Source: Candidatus Parcubacteria bacterium (lineage in GTDB: Bacteria > Patescibacteriota > Patescibacteriia > Patescibacteriales > UBA12075). From it: a DNA stretch of 36,251 nucleotides. A program made the translations under genes and the position numbers. The notes under the pieces were generated by a model. It was not told where the DNA came from. It ran no database searches and saw only the letters and a list, made by a program, of their open reading frames with translations. Of the stretch, positions 19,629-28,447 are shown in pieces. How positions within the stretch are numbered: the stretch's first letter is position 1; each line of letters opens with the position of its first letter. Location: NCBI GenBank assembly GCA_023137275.1, contig JAGLPO010000026.1, forward strand, positions 1-36,251, read 5' to 3'.

Positions 19629-20318
19629 TCAATTAATTATTTTAGATATTATTAGATCTCTTATTATTTGAACGCCTCCCATGCCTCTACCCTTGCCGCC
19701 GAATATGCTTTGTCCAAAATTATTATAACTAACCGTGATCGGCACTTCTTTTATCTTTATATTTAAAGCAAAAGCTTTAATTATTATTTCGCTGCAATGC
19801 GCTGAACCGTCATTTTCTATCCGCAAACGATCCAGTATTTTTTTATTAAAAGCCCGGAATCCGCTCTGCGGATCGCTTAAATTTACGCGCCAAAATAATT
19901 TACTGATCATTCTGGCAAGCGGAAAAATAACCTGCTTTTTCAGCCAGGGCATATTATTAGCTTGGCCTAAAAACCTGGAGCCAAAAACAATATCCGCCTG
20001 GCCATTTTTGATCGGCGCTATTACCCTGTCTATCTCATCCGGGCTAAACTGCCCGTCAGCGTCAAAATGAACCACAATATCGGCCTGTTTTTTTTTCGCG
20101 TATTGATCGCCGGTTTCCAAAGCCGCGCCCTGCCCGCGGTTAATAATATGCCTTAACACTACAACTCTTTCCGCTTGCGCGATTCTTCCGGTCTGGTCGC
20201 CGGAACCGTCGTCAACTACTACAACTTCGTCAACATATTTACCAACGCTTTTAATTACAGAGGAGATATTACCCCCTTCGTTATAAGCGGGAATTATACA
20301 AAAAATTTTTTCAGCCAT
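19629..20318 (-). CDS. glycosyltransferase family 2 (dolichyl-phosphate mannosyltransferase-like)
   Basis: 229 aa; IPAYNEGGNISSVI, VDDGSGDQTG, GQGAALETG, HFDADGQFSPDEI, DPQSGFRAFN. Confidence 0.93.
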   Translation of the reverse strand: MAEKIFCIIPAYNEGGNISSVIKSVGKYVDEVVVVDDGSGDQTGRIAQAERVVVLRHIINRGQGAALETGDQYAKKKQADIVVHFDADGQFSPDEIDRVIAPIKNGQADIVFGSRFLGQANNMPWLKKQVIFPLARMISKLFWRVNLSDPQSGFRAFNKKILDRLRIENDGSAHCSEIIIKAFALNIKIKEVPITVSYNNFGQSIFGGKGRGMGGVQIIRDLIISKIIN

Positions 20319-20330
20319 ACTTAATTTTAA

Positions 20331-20488
20331 TTACTCACCTTACGCGCTAAATATTTTTACCTTAGAAAAAGTATAATTTATGTAATTTAAACAAAAATGC
20401 TAAGATAAAACTTGTTCTTATCCTCGTTTTTGTTTAAATTACATAAATTATAACTTTGTTTACGTGATAAGTGCGTAATATGAGTTAT
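20331..20488. mobile_element. MITE-like non-coding element with imperfect terminal inverted repeats and long internal inverted repeat
   Basis: Imperfect TIRs (TTACTCACCTTACGCGCT vs reverse complement of AGTGCGTAATATGAGTTAT); internal perfect 26-bp arms 20372-20397 / 20427-20452; right end recurs at window positions 1-23. Confidence 0.5.
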
Positions 20489-20540
20489 TTAGATTACCTT
20501 TATTCATACATATTTAAATTTCTTAAATAATTATACCATA

Positions 20541-20575
20541 TAAAATAACTCTCGTCATTGACGAGAGTTATTTTA
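20541..20575 (-). terminator. Perfect-stem, probably bidirectional Rho-independent terminator
   Basis: TAAAATAACTCTCGTC-att-GACGAGAGTTATTTTA, 16-bp perfect arms, U/A-rich flanks, downstream of rnc. Confidence 0.75.
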
Positions 20576-20703
20576 TAGTCAAGGAATTTGAATATTCCCG
20601 ACTACTGTTAGTGCCCTTTGGGCACAAGGTACTCTTTAGGGTATAACTTGTAATATTTTGTAACTAGAATTTGTAAATTTGTAGTTAATTCGTAATTCGT
20701 AAT

Positions 20704-21396
20704 CTACCATTTTTTTTCCTTTAGGCCTTTTCCGGCGGCATCCACCTGAGCTTCTTGCTTGCTGGATCCTTGTCCGCGGCAAACAAGTTCATCGCCCAGG
20801 TATAAACCGACTTCAAAAATTTTATCATGGTCAGGCCCGGTTTCACTAAGCACCTTATAATGCGGAGTTGTTTTGTGAAGCGCCTGGGATTTTTCCTGGA
20901 ATTTTGATTTGGGATCAAGATATAATTCGTTTTCCAAAATATTTTCCAGCTTGGAAATAATTTTGCTATGGACAAATTCGGAAGATTTTTTAATGCCCTG
21001 GTCCAGGTAGATCGCGCCGATCAAAGCTTCAACCGCGTTGGCCAGTATATATTGCCTGGCTTTTGAATTACTGTCCTTGGCTTCCCCGCGGGAAAGATAA
21101 AGATTGCCTTCCAGTTCTATTTCTTGCGCAACCAGAGAGAGCATTTTGGAATTAACCAGACTGGCGCGCCAATTGGTTAGATCACCTTCCGGGGTTTCAG
21201 GAAACTTAATAAACAAATATTCGGTTACTATAATTTCAAGCACCGCGTCGCCCAAAAATTCCAGGCGTTCATTATGCGGTAGGCCAAAATCCGGATTTTC
21301 ATTTAAATAAGATCGGTGAACCATTGATTGGCGAAGAAGGTTTATGTCTTTAAACTTAACACCAACCCGCTTTTCAAGCTGTTTAAGATCATTCAT
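20704..21396 (-). CDS. rnc: ribonuclease III
   Basis: 230 aa; HRSYLNENP, HNERLEFLGDAVLE, NAVEALIGAIYLDQG, C-terminal dsRBD (SKQEAQVDAAGKGL). Confidence 0.96.
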   Translation of the reverse strand: MNDLKQLEKRVGVKFKDINLLRQSMVHRSYLNENPDFGLPHNERLEFLGDAVLEIIVTEYLFIKFPETPEGDLTNWRASLVNSKMLSLVAQEIELEGNLYLSRGEAKDSNSKARQYILANAVEALIGAIYLDQGIKKSSEFVHSKIISKLENILENELYLDPKSKFQEKSQALHKTTPHYKVLSETGPDHDKIFEVGLYLGDELVCRGQGSSKQEAQVDAAGKGLKEKKW

Positions 21397-21492
21397 ATTT
21401 TTTGTGAATGGCTATATTGTGATATCGCTATATATTAGCCGACAATTATTGCCGGCAATATAACCATATAACCATACAACCATGATATTTAA

Positions 21493-21975
21493 TTATTTTT
21501 TCTCCTTTTTTACCTGTCCTGCCTGCCCGCCTTTCTGGAGGGAGCTTGTCGAAGGGCTTTCTTTAAGTATGTCCTTGTAAATCGCGCCCAAAACGCCGTT
21601 GACAAATTTACCGCTTGATTCCGAACCAAATGTTTTAGCGATCTCAATCGCTTCATTAATCGCCACTTTTGCCGGTATTTCATCATTAAAAATCAATTCA
21701 TACACTCCAATCCTCAAAATATTGCGATCAACGATAGTTATCTGCTCCAACGGCCACTCGGTAGCGTACTTGGTAATGTAAGCGTCAATCGCTTCCCGGT
21801 ATTTAAGCACGCCATTAATAACATCATGAACAAAACCATGGTCATCAAATTGGGGGGCAAAATTTTTAAACACATTGGCTGTTAAAGATTCCAAATCAAC
21901 TTCTTTTTTACCGCGAAAATCCCAAAGAAACAGGGCTTGCATCGCGATAGTGCGAGCTAAATGACGGTTAGACAT
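21493..21975 (-). CDS. nusB: transcription antitermination factor NusB
   Basis: 160 aa; [68 protein letters not shown]. Confidence 0.95.
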   Translation of the reverse strand: MSNRHLARTIAMQALFLWDFRGKKEVDLESLTANVFKNFAPQFDDHGFVHDVINGVLKYREAIDAYITKYATEWPLEQITIVDRNILRIGVYELIFNDEIPAKVAINEAIEIAKTFGSESSGKFVNGVLGAIYKDILKESPSTSSLQKGGQAGQVKKEKK

Positions 21976-22002
21976 AAAGAACTAAAAAAAACAAAAGACG
22001 CG

Positions 22003-22203
22003 TTATTTCTCGCCTTTTGTTTTCTTTTCTTTTATTTTAATAACTTCTTTGCCTTTATACGCGCCGCAAAACATACAGGCGGTATGCGGCCTTATGCTTC
22101 GGCCGCATTGGCCGCATTTGGTTAAGGTTACGGTTTTAAGAGCGTGGTGTGAACGACGCCGTCCGGCCGAACCGGAAGTTCTTCTTTTCTTAGGTACTGA
22201 CAT
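22003..22203 (-). CDS. rpmF: 50S ribosomal protein L32
   Basis: 66 aa; MSVPKKRRTSGSAGRRRSHHAL with C-x2-C...C-x2-C zinc motif. Confidence 0.95.
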   Translation of the reverse strand: MSVPKKRRTSGSAGRRRSHHALKTVTLTKCGQCGRSIRPHTACMFCGAYKGKEVIKIKEKKTKGEK

Positions 22204-22250
22204 ATTTTATTTTTAAACTCTCAAACGTTTAATAATTAATTTATAATCTA

Positions 22251-22279
22251 ATATAATCAGATTCAGTATGAAAAGTCAA
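22251..22279 (-). promoter_or_regulatory. sigma70-like promoter upstream of rpmF-nusB-rnc
   Basis: Minus strand TTGACT-N17-TTATAT (TATATT one base further); about 50 nt from rpmF start. Confidence 0.55.
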
Positions 22280-22377
22280 GTTTTAAAAAATATAATGCTT
22301 AAAACATTAACAACATTTAATTTAACTACTATGGAAATAAATAAGTTTATATATAAATAAAAATATAATCAAGATAA

Positions 22378-23253
22378 TTATTTGTCGTTCTTTTTTATGT
22401 ATAAAGGTATCTCAAATTTTCTATTTTTGTTAAAATACGGCAGAAAAGTTTGAATCAAGCCTTTTAACCGGGCAATAAAAATTTTATTTTGAATACAATA
22501 AAACAAATATCTGGTTTCTTTTATCGCGGACAAAATTAACATAATTATAAAATTAAGTTCTTTGCCAATAACTTCAGTTTTATTATTTTGTAAAGATTTC
22601 ATAAAATCATAAATATTTTTGCCCCTGACTATTGTCAGGCTTCGCCCAATTTCAAACGAAAAATGCGCGTCAGTCCCGGCTATCATTGTAATTTGTTTTT
22701 CTTTCGCAACCATCATTGCTTTTTCATTGGCCTTTCTTCTAATAAAACTGTTAATTCCTTCTATTAAATCTACCTTACCCCAAAAATTTTTTTCTCGCAC
22801 CGTCCTTAATCCGACAAACGCCTTTACAAAAGGATGCGGTAAGCTTACCAAACAATTAAATTGGCGCTTGCAGTCAAGCAACTCGGAAAATGTAAGCCTA
22901 ATTCTTTCAAACGGATCTCCTACTTTATTTGGTAAAATAATTATTTTATAAAATTTAATTAATTCTTTTACCTCCCAAAAATAAAATACAACATGCGTAC
23001 CATTGGCGGTATGCACCTCAACTCCGGGAATAAATAAAACTTTCTCCTTTTTTGCGATTTGAGCGCCCTTGATAGCGCCTCCTATTTGATTATGATCGGT
23101 AATAGCTATGCCTATGCCTAATTTTTTAGCAATACTGATAATTTTTTCCACCTTCATACGACAATCGGTATTCGAATATTCACTATGAACATGCATATCA
23201 ACATAAGAAAATTCTGAATCTGAAATAGGAAAATAAATTTTTTTAAAATTCAT
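22378..23253 (-). CDS. PHP-domain metal-dependent phosphoesterase
   Basis: 291 aa; VDMHVHSEYS, ITDHNQIGG, PGVEVH, SLPHPF, AGTDAHF. Confidence 0.85.
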   Translation of the reverse strand: MNFKKIYFPISDSEFSYVDMHVHSEYSNTDCRMKVEKIISIAKKLGIGIAITDHNQIGGAIKGAQIAKKEKVLFIPGVEVHTANGTHVVFYFWEVKELIKFYKIIILPNKVGDPFERIRLTFSELLDCKRQFNCLVSLPHPFVKAFVGLRTVREKNFWGKVDLIEGINSFIRRKANEKAMMVAKEKQITMIAGTDAHFSFEIGRSLTIVRGKNIYDFMKSLQNNKTEVIGKELNFIIMLILSAIKETRYLFYCIQNKIFIARLKGLIQTFLPYFNKNRKFEIPLYIKKNDK

Positions 23254-23289
23254 CTATTTTTTATATATTAAAAATTAAAACAAAACAAA

Positions 23290-24357
23290 TTAAATAATTA
23301 ACGTCGCGTCGCCGTAACTGTAAAAACGATAACCCTTTTTTATTGCTTCTTTATATGCTTTATTAATATTTTCTTTACCGGCCATTGCGGACACCAGCAT
23401 TAATAAAGTTGACTTGGGCAGATGAAAATTAGTGATCATCGCATCCACGATTTTGAATTTGTAGCCGGGGTAGATGAAAATGTCCACCCAGGCGCTATAG
23501 CTGTTAGCTGCTAGCTTATAGCTTTTAGTATTGTTAAAAAATGATTCAAGTGATCTTACGGACGTGGTACCTACGGCAATTATTCTTTTATTCTCTCTTT
23601 TTGCTTTTTTTATTTTATCTATCGTGCTTTTTTTAATTTCCACATACTCCGCGTGCATTTTATGTTTGGTAATATCGTCCGTTTTTACCGGCGCAAAAGT
23701 CCCAAGCCCGACATGAAGAGTAATATATTCAATTTGTATTCCCTTGGCTTTAATTTTTTTTAGTAATTCCGGTGTAAAATGAAAGCCAGCCGTGGGCGCC
23801 GCCACTGACCCGATTTTATTTTCATCCGCGTACACGGTTTGATAATTTTTCTTATCCCCTCGTTTTTGTTTTTCACGCTTAATGTATGGTGGGAGCGGGA
23901 CAGAGCCTATTTCATTCACAATACTCATCATCGCCTTGTTATTTAAATTAAATTCAACTTCCCAGGTTGAATCCTTATTGTCTTTTTTTAAAACACATTC
24001 AAGCTTTTTATCAAATTCAATTTCTAATCCCACGCGAACTCTTCTCCCACCTACTAAGCACTGCCATTTGCACGTATCTTTGTTACGTAGCATGTTACGT
24101 AACAAAAATATTTCAATTTTACCGTTGGTTTTTTTCCGTTTGCCGATCAGCCGAGCCGGAAAAACACGCGAATTATTTAAAATCAGCACATCCCCGCTTT
24201 TTAAATATTCAATAATATTATAAAACTTTTTATGCTTAATATTTCCATTATTTTGATCCAAAATTAAAAGCCGTGAATGGTCTCGCGGCGTAGTCGGTTT
24301 TTGCGCTATTAAATTTTTTGGCAAATTATAATCAAAATTACTTAGTTTCATGATCAT
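23290..24357 (-). CDS. queA: S-adenosylmethionine:tRNA ribosyltransferase-isomerase
   Basis: 355 aa; YNLPKNLIAQKPTTPRDHSRLL, NNSRVFPARL, PLPPYIKR, YQTVYA, GSVAAPTAGFHFTPELL, THVGLGTF-like, GTTSVRSLE, DAMITNFHLPKSTLLMLVSA. Confidence 0.96.
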   Translation of the reverse strand: MIMKLSNFDYNLPKNLIAQKPTTPRDHSRLLILDQNNGNIKHKKFYNIIEYLKSGDVLILNNSRVFPARLIGKRKKTNGKIEIFLLRNMLRNKDTCKWQCLVGGRRVRVGLEIEFDKKLECVLKKDNKDSTWEVEFNLNNKAMMSIVNEIGSVPLPPYIKREKQKRGDKKNYQTVYADENKIGSVAAPTAGFHFTPELLKKIKAKGIQIEYITLHVGLGTFAPVKTDDITKHKMHAEYVEIKKSTIDKIKKAKRENKRIIAVGTTSVRSLESFFNNTKSYKLAANSYSAWVDIFIYPGYKFKIVDAMITNFHLPKSTLLMLVSAMAGKENINKAYKEAIKKGYRFYSYGDATLII

Positions 24358-24926
24358 GAATTATTTTTTTCTTCATTTTGAACCTCTTTCTTTTTTCGCT
24401 CAACCAATTTAATTATCATATCCCGGATTTTGTTTGGGTTGGGGATTTGGCGGAAATTAAAGCGCTGTCTGGTGCCGGCGGTTTGCACATAGACTTCGCC
24501 GTAGCGAAGGATGGTAGGGAAAACCCCGTGCACTTCGCTGGTAACATCCTGAATTCGGAATAATTTATGCTCGCTGATCACCCGGGAAAAAAAGCCTTTT
24601 TGCTCAATATCAATGATCCGCTCAGTGGTTATGATCCAGACATCCAGATAATAATCGATAAATGAAAAAAAGAAAAACAGCCAAATAAATAAATAATAAG
24701 CGCTCGCGCCCAAAACCATTAGCGGATAGCTCATTTTACCGTTAAAAAATTGGGGCTGAGATATTGCGATCACGAAAAAAAGCGCCAGCGGCAAAATAGT
24801 AAGAAGAATAAAAAGCGCGACTTTTTTGATCAGGATAAAAATATCCTTTCTAATGATCTTAAGGATTTTTTCTTTTGGCAATTGGTTTGGCAGTTGATAT
24901 TTTGACAGCATATTAAATCTAATCAA
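24354..24926 (-). CDS. membrane protein with bacterial PH domain (bPH2-like)
   Basis: 190 aa; two TMs then YYLDVWIITTERIIDIEQKGFFSRVISEHKLFRIQDVT...ILRYGEVYVQTAG. Confidence 0.8.
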   Translation of the reverse strand: MIRFNMLSKYQLPNQLPKEKILKIIRKDIFILIKKVALFILLTILPLALFFVIAISQPQFFNGKMSYPLMVLGASAYYLFIWLFFFFSFIDYYLDVWIITTERIIDIEQKGFFSRVISEHKLFRIQDVTSEVHGVFPTILRYGEVYVQTAGTRQRFNFRQIPNPNKIRDMIIKLVERKKKEVQNEEKNNS

Positions 24927-25176
24927 TAATTATGTTGGGCTGGGTGAATGAATTAAATAATGTTATTTCAATTTGCCAATCAATCTGGCTGATAAAAGCC
25001 TGGGATATTATTAGTATGGATATGGCTACTAATAAAAAAAGCGCTGTTATTGACAGCGTGCTAACGGTTTTAAAGCCAAATTTAAGAATATGGTAAACCG
25101 CGGTTAAAATAAAGATCAGCCAGATCGTTAAAAATCCGTAATAGATGTATAAAAATATTGCCAGTTGAAATGTCAT
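24919..25176 (-). CDS. small membrane protein
   Basis: 85 aa, two TMs, between ruvB and PH-domain gene on the same strand. Confidence 0.5.
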   Translation of the reverse strand: MTFQLAIFLYIYYGFLTIWLIFILTAVYHILKFGFKTVSTLSITALFLLVAISILIISQAFISQIDWQIEITLFNSFTQPNIIID

Positions 25177-25178
25177 TA

Positions 25179-26210
25179 TTATACCAATTTATCTTGTTTA
25201 TTTTCTTTTTTCCGCTTCCCTAGGTGTTTATACGCAATATCAGTAACGATCCGCCCGCGGGGCGAACGATCCAAAAAACCAAGCCGCATTAAGAATGGCT
25301 CATAAACCTCCTCAATCGTTGCCATGTCCTCGCCGGTCGCGGCCGCGATCGTGTTCAGGCCGACCGGCCCGCCTTTGAATTTATCAATTATAAGTTCCAG
25401 TATTTTTCTATCAATCCAATCCAGCCCCAGATCGTCAACGTCCAGCATTTCAAAAGCGCCGTGGCAATATTTTTTTTCAATCACGCCATCGCCCTTAACG
25501 TCGCAATAATCCCGCACCCGCTTAAGCAGCCGGTTAGCGACACGCGGTGTCCTGCGGGAACGAGCGGCTATTTTTTCAATGGAATGATCATCTATCTCCA
25601 CGTCTAATATCCCGGCACTGCGGTTAATAATTTCCTCAACATCGCCTTGTTCATAAAAGTTAAGGTGATAAACCATTCCAAAACGGTCGCGCAAGGGCGC
25701 GCTAAGCAGGCTCATTTTGGTAGTAGCGCCTATAATAGTAATACGGGGCAGGTCAATCCGGAGAGTGCGCGCGCTTGGCCCTTTGCCGATGATAATATCC
25801 AGAGCGTAATCTTCCATTGCCGGATAAAGTATTTCTTCAATCGCCCGGTTAAGCCTATGGATCTCGTCAATAAATAAAATATCGCCTTCAGAGAGATTGG
25901 TAAGGATCGCGGCCAGATCGCCGCTTTTTTCAATCGCCGGTCCGCTTGTAATGCGAATATTAGCTCCTGTTTCATGGGCTAAAATATGCGCCAATGTGGT
26001 TTTGCCCAGTCCGGGCGCGCCGTAAAGGAGCACATGTTCAATCGGCTCATTTCGTTTTTGCGCCGCTTTAATAGCTATTTGAATATTTTCCTTGATCTTT
26101 TCTTGCCCGATATATTCATCTAATTTATTTGGGCGTAAGGTAATGTCTAACTGCTTATCGCCGCTAGTCTCATTGCTTGTAATTATTCTATTTTCTTCTT
26201 TTTCTTCCAT
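25179..26210 (-). CDS. ruvB: Holliday junction branch migration DNA helicase RuvB
   Basis: 343 aa; [88 protein letters not shown]. Confidence 0.98.
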   Translation of the reverse strand: MEEKEENRIITSNETSGDKQLDITLRPNKLDEYIGQEKIKENIQIAIKAAQKRNEPIEHVLLYGAPGLGKTTLAHILAHETGANIRITSGPAIEKSGDLAAILTNLSEGDILFIDEIHRLNRAIEEILYPAMEDYALDIIIGKGPSARTLRIDLPRITIIGATTKMSLLSAPLRDRFGMVYHLNFYEQGDVEEIINRSAGILDVEIDDHSIEKIAARSRRTPRVANRLLKRVRDYCDVKGDGVIEKKYCHGAFEMLDVDDLGLDWIDRKILELIIDKFKGGPVGLNTIAAATGEDMATIEEVYEPFLMRLGFLDRSPRGRIVTDIAYKHLGKRKKENKQDKLV

Positions 26211-26214
26211 GGTG

Positions 26215-27051
26215 TTATTTTTTTAATATAATTTTATTAAGTAAAGATTTTTTATCAGTATTGTCGTTTAGCGTTTTTTCCACGATTGTTTTATCCTCCT
26301 TGCTGAAATCCGCCTCAAGCATCCATTCCAGAAAATCTGGATCTTCCCGGGCGATGTCCTTAAGCGATCGGTCGCGATACTTAGAAAACGCGAAATACGC
26401 CTGGCCGCGCAGCCAATAGAATTTTCTGGTGCCGTCTCGCGGCTCTCCTTTTTCAGTGGAGTGAATTTTGTTAATAAACTCCCAATCCCGGCACTCCTTA
26501 TAGCGTTCAAGTTGTTTGACTAATATTTCGGCTGATACTTCGGTGTCAATCAACGCGGTATGCCATTGCTTAAAATCTTTGTCGCAATAATATTCATAAG
26601 TTGAAGACAGGGTGCGGGGCACCATTTTAAGAAACAGCTCTCTGGTATCAATTATCTGCCTGGCTGAATATTCAAAGTCCATGCCGCAGCGGATAAACTC
26701 GCGCCTAAGCAAAGGCAGGTCAAAATTCATGATATTAAATCCGGAATAATAAGAATCATTAAATACATCCCAAATTTCCTGCGCTTTGTCCCTAAAAACC
26801 GGCTTATCCTTGATATAGCGGTTGCGAATGCCGTGGACCGCGATCGCTTCCCGGCCGATTTTCATCTCCGGATTAATAAGCATGTCGTCTTTCTTTGTCT
26901 TGGAGTTTGGCCAGATTTTAATATAGGCCAGCTCCACTATTTTGTCAGAATGCAGATTAAGGCCGGTGGACTCAATATCAAAAATAACCAAAGGCTTATC
27001 CAGCTTAAGCAATTTTACTATTTTTTTGTAAAGATTGGCTCTAAGAATCAT
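26215..27051 (-). CDS. DnaQ-like (DEDDh) 3'-5' exonuclease
   Basis: [57 protein letters not shown]; start trimmed from 27084 because MMQVRFLPGAH translates the 3' part of the tRNA. Confidence 0.85.
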   Translation of the reverse strand: MILRANLYKKIVKLLKLDKPLVIFDIESTGLNLHSDKIVELAYIKIWPNSKTKKDDMLINPEMKIGREAIAVHGIRNRYIKDKPVFRDKAQEIWDVFNDSYYSGFNIMNFDLPLLRREFIRCGMDFEYSARQIIDTRELFLKMVPRTLSSTYEYYCDKDFKQWHTALIDTEVSAEILVKQLERYKECRDWEFINKIHSTEKGEPRDGTRKFYWLRGQAYFAFSKYRDRSLKDIAREDPDFLEWMLEADFSKEDKTIVEKTLNDNTDKKSLLNKIILKK

Positions 27052-27054
27052 ATG

Positions 27055-27126
27055 TGCACCTGGCAGGAATCGAACCTGCATCACAAGTTCCGGAAACTTG
27101 CGTCCTATCCGTTGAACGACAGGTGC
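27055..27126 (-). tRNA. tRNA-Arg (anticodon CCG)
   Basis: Reverse complement GCACCTG...CAAGT-TTCCGGA-ACTTG...GCAGG-TTCGATT-CCTGC-CAGGTGC-A; complete cloverleaf folded by eye. Confidence 0.93.
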
Positions 27127-27429
27127 TTATTTAGTGGCGGTGTGTTTTGGATAAAATCCGAACTTATTTTGAAGAAAATCCCGACGACTGATCCGCCAGA
27201 GGTGGACAGGCGCGTGCTCTCCGCCTTCGCCAAGGCTACGAACGGACAAGCACGTCGCGATGTAATGCTAAACTCTGATTTACGATTTGCGTTCTCGTGT
27301 TCTTTTTTCCGCGCCTGCGGCGGAGCGGATTTTTCTTTTAATTTCTACTAAATTATTTTTTTGTTGCATAAATGGAAGCTGATACCTTAAAAAAGGTAAA
27401 AATATTAGTGATAAACATTTATATTTTTC

Positions 27430-27603
27430 TTACCTCTTTAATTTTTTTAAATCTACAAATTCGGGCTCATCAAATTTTGGCGACTCGGAAAAAGGATTAA
27501 AAAATTGTTTACATTTTTTACATTTAATTAATCTGGCTGGTCCAAGTTTGTAAGGATTCACTTTAGTCGGTTTACCACAATTTACACAATCTATTAATTG
27601 CAT
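27430..27603 (-). CDS. small zinc-ribbon protein (57 aa; below ORF-track cutoff)
   Basis: MQLIDCVNCGKPTKVNPYKLGPARLIKCKKCKQFFNPFSESPKFDEPEFVDLKKLKR; two CxxC knuckles; starts 3 nt after the upstream ORF's stop. Confidence 0.65.
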   Translation of the reverse strand: MQLIDCVNCGKPTKVNPYKLGPARLIKCKKCKQFFNPFSESPKFDEPEFVDLKKLKR

Positions 27604-27606
27604 ATT

Positions 27607-27858
27607 TTATGAATCTTTTAAAAATTTTAAAGAATTTTCAATATTTGTTACCCCCCTTTCTGCATAATCCCGACCATTTGTTTTAACCCAATAATCATAA
27701 ATATCTTTGTGGCCCAGTTTTTGAGACAGTCTATTTAAATCATTTTTTAATGCCTCAAAGCAAACATATAAATTTTTATGCCCCTTTCTGTATGTGCATT
27801 TACTCCACAATGAAACAACAATAAATGTTAATATTGCCGTTATAATAATTAACTCCAT
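27607..27858 (-). CDS. hypothetical small membrane-anchored protein
   Basis: 83 aa, N-terminal TM; likely cotranscribed with the 57-aa zinc ribbon. Confidence 0.5.
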   Translation of the reverse strand: MELIIITAILTFIVVSLWSKCTYRKGHKNLYVCFEALKNDLNRLSQKLGHKDIYDYWVKTNGRDYAERGVTNIENSLKFLKDS

Positions 27859-27962
27859 ATTATTTTAGCTGTTAGTTAATAAACCTAAAAATAGATCTAA
27901 CGATTATAACTACGATAAAATTACTCCTAATATTACATACAGCACAATGACTATAAGAATAG

Positions 27963-28445
27963 TCAGGCGTTTATATTTATATTATCAAGCTTTTCAAACA
28001 ATTCATTCAATCGTCCGCCAAACGCCATATAATTTTGCACTGATTGATCGTATTTCGCAAGATCGCTTTTGTAATTTTTCCAATCGTAATTTGAATTAAC
28101 GAAATTTTGACTCTTGTCGTAAAGAGCACTCACCACTACTTTCAAACGACTTACTGTCTCAATTAATGCTTTTGTATATTTGGAAAGTAAGTCAATATAT
28201 TCTCGCTCTTGTCCGTTCACATTTTTGGCAAAAAATTTTATTTTATTGTCGTAATTCTCTAATCGTGAATTGATGTTTTCAATTTTTTCAAGATGAGCAT
28301 TAAAATCAATCACCTTGAAAATTCCAGGGATTGGTATGGCGTGACGAATTGAAGTTTTGAAAACATCATCGTGAATTGCGACATATTGAGATAGTAAGTC
28401 GTTCATACTCCACGAAAATTCTACGATTTGTTCATTGTTTGTCAT
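27963..28445 (-). CDS. hypothetical helical protein
   Basis: 160 aa, predominantly charged/coiled; 2 nt after the upstream membrane-protein ORF. Confidence 0.55.
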   Translation of the reverse strand: MTNNEQIVEFSWSMNDLLSQYVAIHDDVFKTSIRHAIPIPGIFKVIDFNAHLEKIENINSRLENYDNKIKFFAKNVNGQEREYIDLLSKYTKALIETVSRLKVVVSALYDKSQNFVNSNYDWKNYKSDLAKYDQSVQNYMAFGGRLNELFEKLDNININA

Positions 28446-28447
28446 AT

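Noticed and set aside
24490-24510. CTTCGC-cgta-GCGAAG inverted repeat in the PH-domain gene as another insert
   Set aside because: Encodes the ILRYGEVYVQTAG region expected for this domain family, so it is not an insertion.
27052-27084. N-terminal MMQVRFLPGAH of the exonuclease ORF
   Set aside because: It is translation of the 3' part of the tRNA-Arg gene; the real start is most likely 27051.
27140-27185. KIRTYFEENPDD-like peptide fragment as gene remnant next to tRNA-Arg
   Set aside because: Only about 18 codons after a stop; too short to support a gene call by eye.
26833-27351. 172-aa plus-strand ORF spanning exonuclease, tRNA and repeats
   Set aside because: Runs antisense through the exonuclease gene and tRNA, then translates repeat DNA (LSAFAKATNGQARR).
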